Assembly (NCBI GenBank): GCA_031394045.1 | Contig: JANMWN010000018.1 | Span: forward strand, 1-25,015 | Source of the DNA: JANYIP01 sp031394045 | GTDB taxonomy: Bacteria; Actinomycetota; Actinomycetes; Prado026 | Length of the DNA stretch: 25,015 nt | Direction of reading: 5' to 3' | Part shown: positions 18,805-24,452 of the stretch, one piece after another | How the letters are laid out: the number at the start of each line of letters is the position of its first letter | How positions within the stretch are numbered: the stretch's first letter is position 1 | Translations under genes and position numbers: made by a program | Notes under the pieces: model-generated | What the model was told of the DNA's origin: nothing | The model's input: only the letters and a program-made list of their open reading frames with translations | Databases searched by the model: none

Positions 18805-19021
18805 GATCGCTCCGAACGGCCTGAGCGGCGACCTTGAACGACACCGAACCGCCAGCGCGTCCCCCCGCTGCGGCGAGAACCTCTTCGAGGCTAGGCAGGT
18901 TGGCATCCTCGATGAGGCGGGCCAGCAGGTACTCCTGGAGCGACTGGTGCGCCGCCGCCGCGCGCTGGCGCAGAACTGCGTGCGTCTGCTCGGGAACGTC
19001 CTTGATCTGAACACTGGGCAT
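18791..19021 (-). CDS. vapB: VapB-type antitoxin, ribbon-helix-helix
   Basis: The 76-residue protein starts with a short beta strand and helices (MPSVQIKDVPEQTHAVLRQR, then SLQEYLLARLIEDA), as in FitA/VapB-type ribbon-helix-helix antitoxins. These bind operator DNA through the N-terminus and neutralise the partner toxin with the C-terminal tail. The tail here is basic and Ala-rich. It is the first gene of the pair and has no Shine-Dalgarno. A -10-like CAGAAT lies six bases before its ATG inside a cluster of palindromes, consistent with autoregulation by the VapBC complex. Confidence 0.88.
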   Translation of the reverse strand: MPSVQIKDVPEQTHAVLRQRAAAAHQSLQEYLLARLIEDANLPSLEEVLAAAGGRAGGSVSFKVAAQAVRSDRAGR

Positions 19022-19059
19022 GGCGCCATTCTGGCGCTAGAAATGCCAGTTCGCAACTG
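19020..19059. promoter_or_regulatory. vapBC promoter with nested palindromes (candidate autoregulatory operator)
   Basis: On the minus strand TTGCGA (19056-19051) and CAGAAT (19033-19028) are separated by 17 bp, and CAGAAT is six bases from the vapB ATG. Three inverted repeats cover this promoter: ATGGCGCCAT (19020-19029, perfect), TTCTGGCGCTAGAA (19029-19042, two mismatched positions), and CAGTT/AACTG (19047-19059). This suits repression by bound VapBC. Confidence 0.6.
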
Positions 19060-19081
19060 CACGCTCAGACGTCGGGATCGT

Positions 19082-20350
19082 CTAGGACACGTCGCCGGTG
19101 AGGAGGTTGCCGTCGCGTACGGCGAGGTGGAGCGGACGGAGATCCTTGGCCGATAGTCCTGCCTGAAGGACGCGCTCCTCGTCGGCCGCCCTGGCGTACG
19201 TGTCGACGGTACGGGCCGCCAGCGCCGGCCAGGAGTGGTTGCTGCCCAACCGCTGTCGGGCGGTGCGGACGAGTCGGCGGGCCAGGACCTCGTCATCGAG
19301 AACGAGGCTGATCCCCGCGGCAAGTGCGGCCGGGTCGCCGGGCGTCACGAGCGATGCGCAGGCGCCGCCGCGGGCGAACTCGCGCAGGCCGCCGACGTCG
19401 GACACGACCAGGGGCGTCCCCAGCGCGGCGGCCTCCAGAGCGGCCAGCCCGAACGGCTCGTACAGCGAGGGGACGACCGCACAGTCGGCGGCCGCGACGA
19501 CGGCCGCCAGTTCCTCGCGCGGCAGGAAGCCGGTGAATGCCACCGACGGCCCAAGGCGGGCGGCCTTGGCGCGCTCACGCAGCTCGGCCCCGAAGGTCCC
19601 GTCGCCGGCGACGACGAGGTGCAGCCCCGGGTGGCGTCGCCGCAGCCGAGGCATCGCCTCGAGCAGCGTGTGCATACCCTTCTCCCATTCGAGCCGGCCC
19701 GCGTACACCAGCAACGGCCCCTTACCGGCGTACCTCACTCGCGCCGCCGCAGCCGTGGACGCCCGGACCGACCAGGTGGCGCGGTCGATGCCGTTGGCCA
19801 CCAGGTCGACCTTGTCTGGGGGCAGCTCGAACAGCCGGGTGACCTCCCAGCGCATGTGCGGCGAGCAGGTGATCACCCGTCGTGCCTCGAACGTGAGCCA
19901 CCACTCCGTCGTGTGGATGGCTCGGCTGAGCGGGCTGGGGAGCCAGCCCTGGTGCCGTCCGGCCTCGGTCGCGTGCATGGTCGCCACGAGCCCGACCCCG
20001 AAGGCCTCCTTCAGGGCCGTGCCCGCATGGCACATCAACCAGTCGTGGGCGTGCACGATGTCGGGCCGCCACTGCTCGCCGAGCCGACTGCCGGCCCGCG
20101 CGATGGCGTGACCGAGCCCGAGCACCCAGGCGAGCAGGTCGGACTGCGGCACGATCGGTGGGTCGTAGGGCACCCGGATGATGCGTACGCCTCTGACCGT
20201 CTCGTCGTCCGCCGCACCCTCGACGTGCTGGGTCAGCACCGTGACCTCGTGCCCGAGCGCCGCCTCGGCCTCGGCCAGCGCGTGCACGTGCCGTCCGAGC
20301 CCGCCGTAGACCAGCGGTGGGTACTCCCACGACAGCTGAAGGATCCGCAC
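19082..20350 (-). CDS. GT4 alpha-1,4-glucosyltransferase (Rv3032/GlgM-like)
   Basis: The 422-residue protein is a GT-B fold, family GT4 enzyme using an activated glucose donor to extend an alpha-1,4-glucan. The N-terminal fold opens with RILQLSWEYPPLVYGGLGRHVHAL, the acceptor-side HAHDWL is at residues 100-105, and MHATEAGRHQGW is at 125-136. In the donor domain are YAGRLEWEKG (K224) and the EX7E motif SLYEPFGLAALEA (E298, E306). It resembles Rv3032 of M. tuberculosis, implicated in glycogen and MGLP synthesis, and the related GlgM (Rv1212c), which makes maltose 1-phosphate. The two cannot be firmly separated here, but GH57 and methyltransferase neighbours favour Rv3032. GTG at 20350 lies ten bases after the GH57 stop; 54 more upstream codons are open but overlap GH57. 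Confidence 0.92.
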   Translation of the reverse strand: MRILQLSWEYPPLVYGGLGRHVHALAEAEAALGHEVTVLTQHVEGAADDETVRGVRIIRVPYDPPIVPQSDLLAWVLGLGHAIARAGSRLGEQWRPDIVHAHDWLMCHAGTALKEAFGVGLVATMHATEAGRHQGWLPSPLSRAIHTTEWWLTFEARRVITCSPHMRWEVTRLFELPPDKVDLVANGIDRATWSVRASTAAAARVRYAGKGPLLVYAGRLEWEKGMHTLLEAMPRLRRRHPGLHLVVAGDGTFGAELRERAKAARLGPSVAFTGFLPREELAAVVAAADCAVVPSLYEPFGLAALEAAALGTPLVVSDVGGLREFARGGACASLVTPGDPAALAAGISLVLDDEVLARRLVRTARQRLGSNHSWPALAARTVDTYARAADEERVLQAGLSAKDLRPLHLAVRDGNLLTGDVS

Positions 20351-20360
20351 GGCGGCGAGG

Positions 20361-21887
20361 CTACCGGCGCCGGAGGATGCGAGCGTCGAGATGGCTGAAC
20401 GGCCCGTCGACCACTGCCTGCGATTCGGCCGGCCCGCGGCCGCGGCCGCCGTCGATCGCCTTGGCCAGCAACGAGAAGTCGGCCTCGTGACGGTCGAATC
20501 GGTCGCGCGCATAGCCAGCCGCCGAGTCCTTCGTCACCATGAACGCCCAGTCGCTGGAGAGCGTGAGCAGCGCGTCCCTGGCGAGCTGGTCGAGGTCCGT
20601 GCGGCGGGACCCGTCCATCGGCTGGCTGTCGACGACGTCGAGCAGCCGCTTCTGGACGGCTGCTCCGGTGGTCACCAGGTCGGACACCTGCTCGCCGTCC
20701 CAGACCCGCCAGTCCTTGCCGGAACCCCACGAGCCCGGGCCGAGCTCGACCGGCCCGCTGACGTGGCCCGCCTCGATCGCACCCGCCAAAGTCGTGACGC
20801 GCACCCCGGCCTCGGGCAGCTGCCGAAGTACCGCCTCCAGGAAGGCCGGGCCCTCGTGCCACCAGTGCCCGAAGAGCTCTGTGTCGTACGCCACCGTCAC
20901 GAGCCCGGGCCGGCCGTCGCGCTCGGCTGCGATTTCGAGCAGCCGCTGCCGTACGACCGAGACGAAGTCCGCAGCGTCGACGGCGACGGAAGCCAGTGCC
21001 CGCTCCTGGTCGTACGCGGCCTTGTCCTCCGGCGGCGTCCGGGGCGAGGTCACCCGCGCGGGCCTGAAGCCGGACCCGTGGTCGTAGGTGTGGAAGTCGC
21101 GATACCAGGGGCCGCCCGGGTAGCCGCGGCGCGGCGACCACACGCGGTACGTCACGTCCAGGTCCCGCCCGAAGGCGACGACGTCGGAGCGGCCGACCGT
21201 GCACGCCGCGGCGGTCGAGCCACCGGACCCGAGCAGGGTGGGACCGTCGACGAGGAACCGTTCGACGCCGGCCGCCGCGTACATGTCCTCGAGGCCCGGA
21301 CGGTAACCGCACTCGGGGGCCCAGATGCCAGCGGGGCGCCGACCGAGACGTAGCTGGGCGTCATCGAGGCCGGTCGTCAGGGCGAACGCGGCCAGCCGGT
21401 CGTCCAAGAGTGGCTGGAACGGATGCGTCGCCGGCCCGCCCAGCAGCTCGATGACGCCACTGTCCACCAGCGGGCGTAGCACCGCCGAAGCCCCGTGCCG
21501 CCAACGACTCTCGTACTGGGCGAGGGCCTGCTGCGACGCGCGGAACTCCCGGTTGCCGAGCGCCCGGGCGGCCGGGTCGCTCTCGCTGCCCAGGCCCTCG
21601 GCCCGCGTCTGCCAGAAGCCGAGCCAGGTGTGCATCTCGCGCAGGCAGTAGGGGTCGTCGAGCTGCGCGGCGAGCACAGGCGTGACGCCGAGGGTGAGCA
21701 GGTCCCGCCGCCCCTCTGTGGCCAGCCGGTCGAGGAGGTCAACCAGGGGTAGGTACGCGCCGGCCCAGGCCTGGTAGAGCCACTCCTCGCCGACCGGCCA
21801 TGACCCGTGATGGGCGAGCCACGGCAGGTGCGAGTGCAGGACGATGCAGCACGAGCCGATCGCCCGCCCGCCCGCGGTGGGCGTCAC
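20361..21887 (-). CDS. GH57 1,4-alpha-glucan branching enzyme (Rv3031-like)
   Basis: The 508-residue protein is a GH57 branching enzyme. Motifs in order are VLHSHLPW (16-23), GGPATHPFQPLL (150-161), GIWAPECGYRPGLE with nucleophile E192, TVAYDTELFGHWWHEG with acid/base D335, and the C-terminal helical domain with SSDWAFMVTKDSA. It makes alpha-1,6 branches in an alpha-1,4-glucan, so this window encodes two unrelated branching enzymes (GH13 GlgB and this one). The GTG overlaps the upstream methyltransferase stop (GTGA, 21884-21887), and the GT4 gene follows ten bases after its stop. The M. tuberculosis counterpart Rv3031 sits in the same trio, assigned to MGLP synthesis. Confidence 0.95.
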   Translation of the reverse strand: MTPTAGGRAIGSCCIVLHSHLPWLAHHGSWPVGEEWLYQAWAGAYLPLVDLLDRLATEGRRDLLTLGVTPVLAAQLDDPYCLREMHTWLGFWQTRAEGLGSESDPAARALGNREFRASQQALAQYESRWRHGASAVLRPLVDSGVIELLGGPATHPFQPLLDDRLAAFALTTGLDDAQLRLGRRPAGIWAPECGYRPGLEDMYAAAGVERFLVDGPTLLGSGGSTAAACTVGRSDVVAFGRDLDVTYRVWSPRRGYPGGPWYRDFHTYDHGSGFRPARVTSPRTPPEDKAAYDQERALASVAVDAADFVSVVRQRLLEIAAERDGRPGLVTVAYDTELFGHWWHEGPAFLEAVLRQLPEAGVRVTTLAGAIEAGHVSGPVELGPGSWGSGKDWRVWDGEQVSDLVTTGAAVQKRLLDVVDSQPMDGSRRTDLDQLARDALLTLSSDWAFMVTKDSAAGYARDRFDRHEADFSLLAKAIDGGRGRGPAESQAVVDGPFSHLDARILRRR

Positions 21888-22636
21888 GGCTTGCGGCCCA
21901 CGACGACGAGGTCCAGAGCGTCGTCGATCTCATCGTGACTAACGTCAAAGTCGTTGACCTGCAACGACTTCACCAGATTCACGAGCTCGGGGTCCCACTC
22001 CTCGTACGGGGTTGCGAGCTGCGCCGCGACGAGCGATCCGTTGTGCTGCTGCCACTGCTTGATCCGGTCACCGTGGTGCAGGCCAGGGCTTTCCTCGATG
22101 ACGCACGCCCCAGCGACCAGGTCGACCAGCTCGGCCTGGTCGAGCTCGTTGACGTGGAACGGGTTCAGCGGCTTCGCGCCGCGCGGTACGCCGGGGGAGA
22201 AGGTGAGCCGGTTCGGCGTCGAGACGACCAGCTTTCCGCGCGGGCGGAGGACGCGTACGCACTCGGCGATGAACGCCGGCTGGTCCCACAGGTGCTCGAC
22301 GGTCTGCAGGCTGACGACGATGTCGAACGACTCGCTCGCCAGGGGGAGCGCGACGAGGTTGCCGCGGAGCACTGGAACCTGTGGGTACGCCGCGTGCAGG
22401 TGCCCTGCGGCCGCCGCGTCGTAGTCGACCCCGACCACCTGCTGGGCGCCGGCCGCGAGCAGCAGACCGGCCCCGTACCCCTCGCCGCACCCCGCCTCGA
22501 GGACGCTGCGTCCGCCGACGAGCTGCGCGACCCATACGTACGCCGCCTCGTGCCGCCGGAACCAGTAGTTCTCGTGCCAGATCCCCGGCAGGGTGCGCTC
22601 GCCGGTGAGGCGCAGACCCGCGGAAACGTCCGTCAA
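21884..22636 (-). CDS. Class I SAM-dependent methyltransferase, Rv3030-like
   Basis: The 250-residue protein carries motif I SVLEAGCGEGYGAGLLL (44-60), the acidic VVGVDYDAAAAGH, motif IV SFDIVVSLQTVEHLWDQPAF and VLRPRGKLVVSTPNRLTFSPG. The N-terminal LTGERTLPGIWHENYWFRRH is a family signature I associate with Rv3030, a proposed sugar O-methyltransferase of MGLP synthesis. The only plausible start is a TTG at 22636, since an in-frame stop lies upstream and no ATG or GTG precedes the conserved block. That TTG overlaps the stop of a 20-codon ORF (TTGA). Its stop overlaps the GH57 start. The product probably methylates glucose residues of the glucan made by its neighbours (inference). Confidence 0.92.
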   Translation of the reverse strand: MTDVSAGLRLTGERTLPGIWHENYWFRRHEAAYVWVAQLVGGRSVLEAGCGEGYGAGLLLAAGAQQVVGVDYDAAAAGHLHAAYPQVPVLRGNLVALPLASESFDIVVSLQTVEHLWDQPAFIAECVRVLRPRGKLVVSTPNRLTFSPGVPRGAKPLNPFHVNELDQAELVDLVAGACVIEESPGLHHGDRIKQWQQHNGSLVAAQLATPYEEWDPELVNLVKSLQVNDFDVSHDEIDDALDLVVVGRKP

Positions 22637-22695
22637 CGACCCGCCGCCGGTTTCTCCTGGCGCTCGTCAAGTACCTCTACCGGGCGGGGCTCCAT
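22633..22695 (-). CDS. Candidate 20-codon leader ORF before the Rv3030-like gene
   Basis: An ATG at 22695 opens a 20-codon frame (starting MEPRPVEVLDERQ) whose TGA overlaps the methyltransferase TTG as TTGA. An AGGAG sits inside it, 17-21 bases before the TTG, rather far for direct use. Coupled re-initiation would explain the use of a weak TTG start. There is no database support, and an ORF this short can arise by chance. Confidence 0.3.
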   Translation of the reverse strand: MEPRPVEVLDERQEKPAAGR

Positions 22696-22785
22696 GAGTC
22701 AGTCTGACCCAGAAGCAGCGGTGCTCGCCCAGCGGGGCAGTCTCTCTCGCCGGAGCAGGGCACGAACCCCAGCCTGCGTCTGGTC

Positions 22786-23628
22786 CTATCTGATTCGACG
22801 GAGCCAGATCGACCCCGGCCGGCTCGCCGCGAGATCAGCGGGCACGAGCTCTGGGTGCTCGTGCCACAGCCAGGAGCCGAAGAGCAGGATCTCCCAGTCC
22901 GCGTTGTACATCAGGAAGGCTTGCAGGAGGTAGATCTCGGTCCACTCCCGGCCCTCGCGCAGCCAGTCGTCCAGGTACTCGAACGGCCAGAAGATGTCGT
23001 GGACGTGGACGATCACGCCGGGCGGCAGCAGGGGGAGCGTGTGAAGGTAGAGCCAGACGACGTCTGACCCGGCCTTGACCACGTGGGTCGAGTCGATGAA
23101 GAAGAAGTCACCTGGCTCGAGCCCGGAGACCAATTCCTCGGGCGTGACGTCCTGGACCTGTCGTTCGATCAGCGTCAGGCGCTTCTCGTCGCCGGGGCGG
23201 AGTCTGGAGCGCAAGCGCTCCGGGTAGGGCTCGATGCAGGTGATGCGCAGGGCCGGGAGAATCCCGTCAGCGACGTCGAGGGCCACGGCTGTGGACAAGC
23301 CCGAGCCGATCTCCACCAGCCGCGCAGGCCTGAACCGGATCAGCAGCGCCCGCAGGATCGCAGCGTCACCTTCCATGAACATGGACTGACCGGTGGCGAT
23401 CCACCTCCCTGCTGGCGGCATCGACAGATCCAGCTCACCGGCCAGCTTGACCTGGTCGTCCGCCCTCAAGTCGATACCGGCGGGCGCTCGTGTCGTGACC
23501 AGGGCGCGCCGCACGTCAGACTGTGAAGGCCTCGCCGAGTAGTAGTGGCCGGTCGGAACCCAGGGTGGCCGTCTCACATCTGCAACGACCGCCGAGACTG
23601 TCGCGCGGATTCGGCCGCTGAGGCTCAT
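22786..23628 (-). CDS. Class I SAM-dependent methyltransferase (Methyltransf_24-like)
   Basis: The 280-residue protein has a SAM-binding glycine loop LVEIGSGLSTAVALDVA (104-120), an acidic strand end ITCIEPYPERL, and FFFIDSTHVVKAGSDVVWLY (175-192). The conserved VIVHVHDIFWPFEYLDDWL follows. This arrangement occurs in methyltransferases of cell-surface or natural-product saccharide clusters; the substrate is unknown. A TTG at 23655 would add nine residues, but I chose the ATG at 23628 because TACCCT lies seven bases before it. The gene has lower GC and more relaxed codon use than its neighbours and contains no CGTACG words, hinting at transfer. It lies 149 bp before the Rv3030-like gene on the same strand, of which the candidate leader ORF takes 63 bp. 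Confidence 0.85.
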   Translation of the reverse strand: MSLSGRIRATVSAVVADVRRPPWVPTGHYYSARPSQSDVRRALVTTRAPAGIDLRADDQVKLAGELDLSMPPAGRWIATGQSMFMEGDAAILRALLIRFRPARLVEIGSGLSTAVALDVADGILPALRITCIEPYPERLRSRLRPGDEKRLTLIERQVQDVTPEELVSGLEPGDFFFIDSTHVVKAGSDVVWLYLHTLPLLPPGVIVHVHDIFWPFEYLDDWLREGREWTEIYLLQAFLMYNADWEILLFGSWLWHEHPELVPADLAASRPGSIWLRRIR

Positions 23629-23635
23629 CCGCGTG

Positions 23636-23641
23636 AGGGTA
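23636..23641 (-). promoter_or_regulatory. Candidate -10 box for leaderless methyltransferase transcript
   Basis: On the minus strand TACCCT lies seven bases before the ATG at 23628, without a Shine-Dalgarno between them. It is identical to the hexamer in front of glgP. Confidence 0.4.
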
Positions 23642-23678
23642 GCCGCCGGGTGCAATTGCTGGACATCCGGCTCGCCCA

Positions 23679-23705
23679 GCCTGCGCTCGCCGGTGCGGCG
23701 CAGGC
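23679..23705 (-). terminator. GC-rich hairpin after the Ser/Asp-rich protein gene
   Basis: GCCTGCGC (23679-23686) and GCGCAGGC (23698-23705) form a perfect 8-bp stem with an 11-base loop, 16 bases past the stop at 23722. No T-run follows on the minus strand. It may end that transcript before the next gene's promoter. Confidence 0.5.
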
Positions 23706-23721
23706 CAGGCGAAGCGGCGGG

Positions 23722-24204
23722 TCAGTCCGAGCTGCCGCCCGAGCTGTCGTTCCCGCCGTCGCCGGAGCCGCCGCCGTCGCCGGAGCCGCCGTGGTCACCG
23801 TGGTCACCGTTCTGATCCTGCCCTTCGGCACCGTCCTGGTGGTCGCCCTGATCGTCGCCCGAGTCGGCGGACTCGCTCGGATGGGCGGACTCGCTCGGGT
23901 CGGCGGACTCGCTCGGGTCGGCGGACTCGGTGGGATCGGGGGACTCGCTGGGTTCGGCGCTGTGCGTCTCGCTCGGCTCGGGACTGGCCGACTCGGCCGG
24001 CTCCGTGGGCTCCGCCGAGCGGCTCGGCGTGACCGTACCGGTGGGAACGGCTGTCGTGCTGGGGCTTGCCGGCGCGGGGGTCAGGCTGTTGACAGCGACA
24101 GCGGCCCCGGCGGTCCCGGCGGTCGCGAGCACGATGGCGCCCGCCGCGAGGACGGCCTTGGTGCCAGTGGCGGCCTTTGCGGCCGCGAGGATCGAACTGA
24201 TCAT
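23722..24204 (-). CDS. Small membrane-anchored Ser/Pro/Glu/Asp-rich surface protein
   Basis: The 160-residue product starts at an ATG with GGAGAG eight bases upstream. Residues 1-16 are weakly basic, and 17-38 are a continuous Ala/Val/Leu/Gly stretch that could be a signal anchor or signal peptide with a possible AxA cleavage site. Residues 40-75 are Pro/Thr/Ser-rich. About 75-113 are repeats of the type ESADPS, encoded by 18-bp DNA repeats. The tail (114-160) is Asp/Gly/His/Gln-rich (GDDQGDHQDG, NGDHGDHGGSGDGGG). There is no LPXTG motif and no recognised domain. It is probably exported, strongly acidic and unfolded; a cell-wall spacer or cation-binding role is speculation. Confidence 0.75.
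   Translation of the reverse strand: MISSILAAAKAATGTKAVLAAGAIVLATAGTAGAAVAVNSLTPAPASPSTTAVPTGTVTPSRSAEPTEPAESASPEPSETHSAEPSESPDPTESADPSESADPSESAHPSESADSGDDQGDHQDGAEGQDQNGDHGDHGGSGDGGGSGDGGNDSSGGSSD
23867..23956. repeat. Five tandem 18-bp units inside the surface protein gene
   Basis: The unit GCGGACTCGCTCGGGTCG occurs at 23867, 23885, 23903, 23921 and 23939. The middle units are identical or nearly so and the outer ones diverged. Each unit encodes six residues, so copy-number change keeps the reading frame. Confidence 0.85.
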
Positions 24205-24298
24205 GATGGTGGCTCTCCAGTCGATGGGCCCGGGTCGGCAGGTGTGGACAGGTACAGCAAGAGCATCGGCCGGCTGCCGATAACCGCGCACCCTCGAC

Positions 24299-24317
24299 GG
24301 GCTAAGGCTGGGCTAAG
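24299..24317. repeat. Direct repeat GGGCTAAG, 11 bp apart, upstream of etfB
   Basis: GGGCTAAG occurs at 24299-24306 and 24310-24317, one helical turn apart, in the 149-bp region between the surface protein gene and the etfB leader ORF. This arrangement suits a protein contacting one face of the DNA. Confidence 0.4.
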
Positions 24318-24329
24318 TCGCCACTTTCG

Positions 24330-24345
24330 GTTACCAGCGAGTAAC
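24330..24345. promoter_or_regulatory. Inverted repeat GTTAC-N6-GTAAC over the etfB promoter
   Basis: GTTACCAGCGAGTAAC (24330-24345) has perfect 5-bp arms, and its right arm overlaps the TAACAT -10 box (24342). It looks like a repressor operator, for example of a TetR-family regulator of fatty-acid oxidation; the regulator is not in the window. Confidence 0.4.
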
Positions 24346-24347
24346 AT
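24342..24347 (+). promoter_or_regulatory. Candidate -10 box for the etfB leader ORF
   Basis: TAACAT lies six bases before an ATG at 24354, the leaderless spacing seen elsewhere in this window. TCGCCA at 24318-24323 is a weak -35 candidate with 18-bp spacing. Confidence 0.45.
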
Positions 24348-24353
24348 CGTTGG

Positions 24354-24452
24354 ATGGCGACCCCGGCTGCTTGCGAGCCGACCTCGCTGCAACACTGCTC
24401 CCGGTGGGCGTGCAGGGCGCCCCGCGTCTCGAAAGGTCGCGCGCGGCCATGA
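24354..24452 (+). CDS. Candidate leaderless 32-residue cysteine-containing leader peptide upstream of etfB
   Basis: An ATG six bases after the TAACAT box opens 32 codons whose TGA (24450-24452) overlaps the etfB ATG (24449-24451) as ATGA. The peptide begins MATPAACEPTSL and has cysteines at residues 7, 15 and 20, and a basic tail with five arginines and one lysine among the last twelve residues. The nearest Shine-Dalgarno-like GAAAGG is 12 bases before etfB, so etfB translation may depend on ribosomes finishing this ORF. Leaderless cysteine-rich short ORFs that sense cysteine supply are known in mycobacteria, but there the cysteines are consecutive; here they are spread out. An unconserved chance ORF remains possible. 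Confidence 0.45.
   Translation: MATPAACEPTSLQHCSRWACRAPRVSKGRARP

Noticed and set aside
18420..19323. A 306-codon minus-strand frame giving an extended VapC
   Set aside because: Its first half runs through the GT4 end, the promoter and vapB in other frames; the PIN domain starts at the GTG at 18804.
20351..20512. 54-codon extension of the GT4 glycosyltransferase
   Set aside because: It overlaps the GH57 coding region and lacks homology; the GT4 fold begins at the GTG at 20350.
23867..23956. CRISPR-like array
   Set aside because: The 18-bp units are contiguous without spacers and encode in-frame protein repeats.
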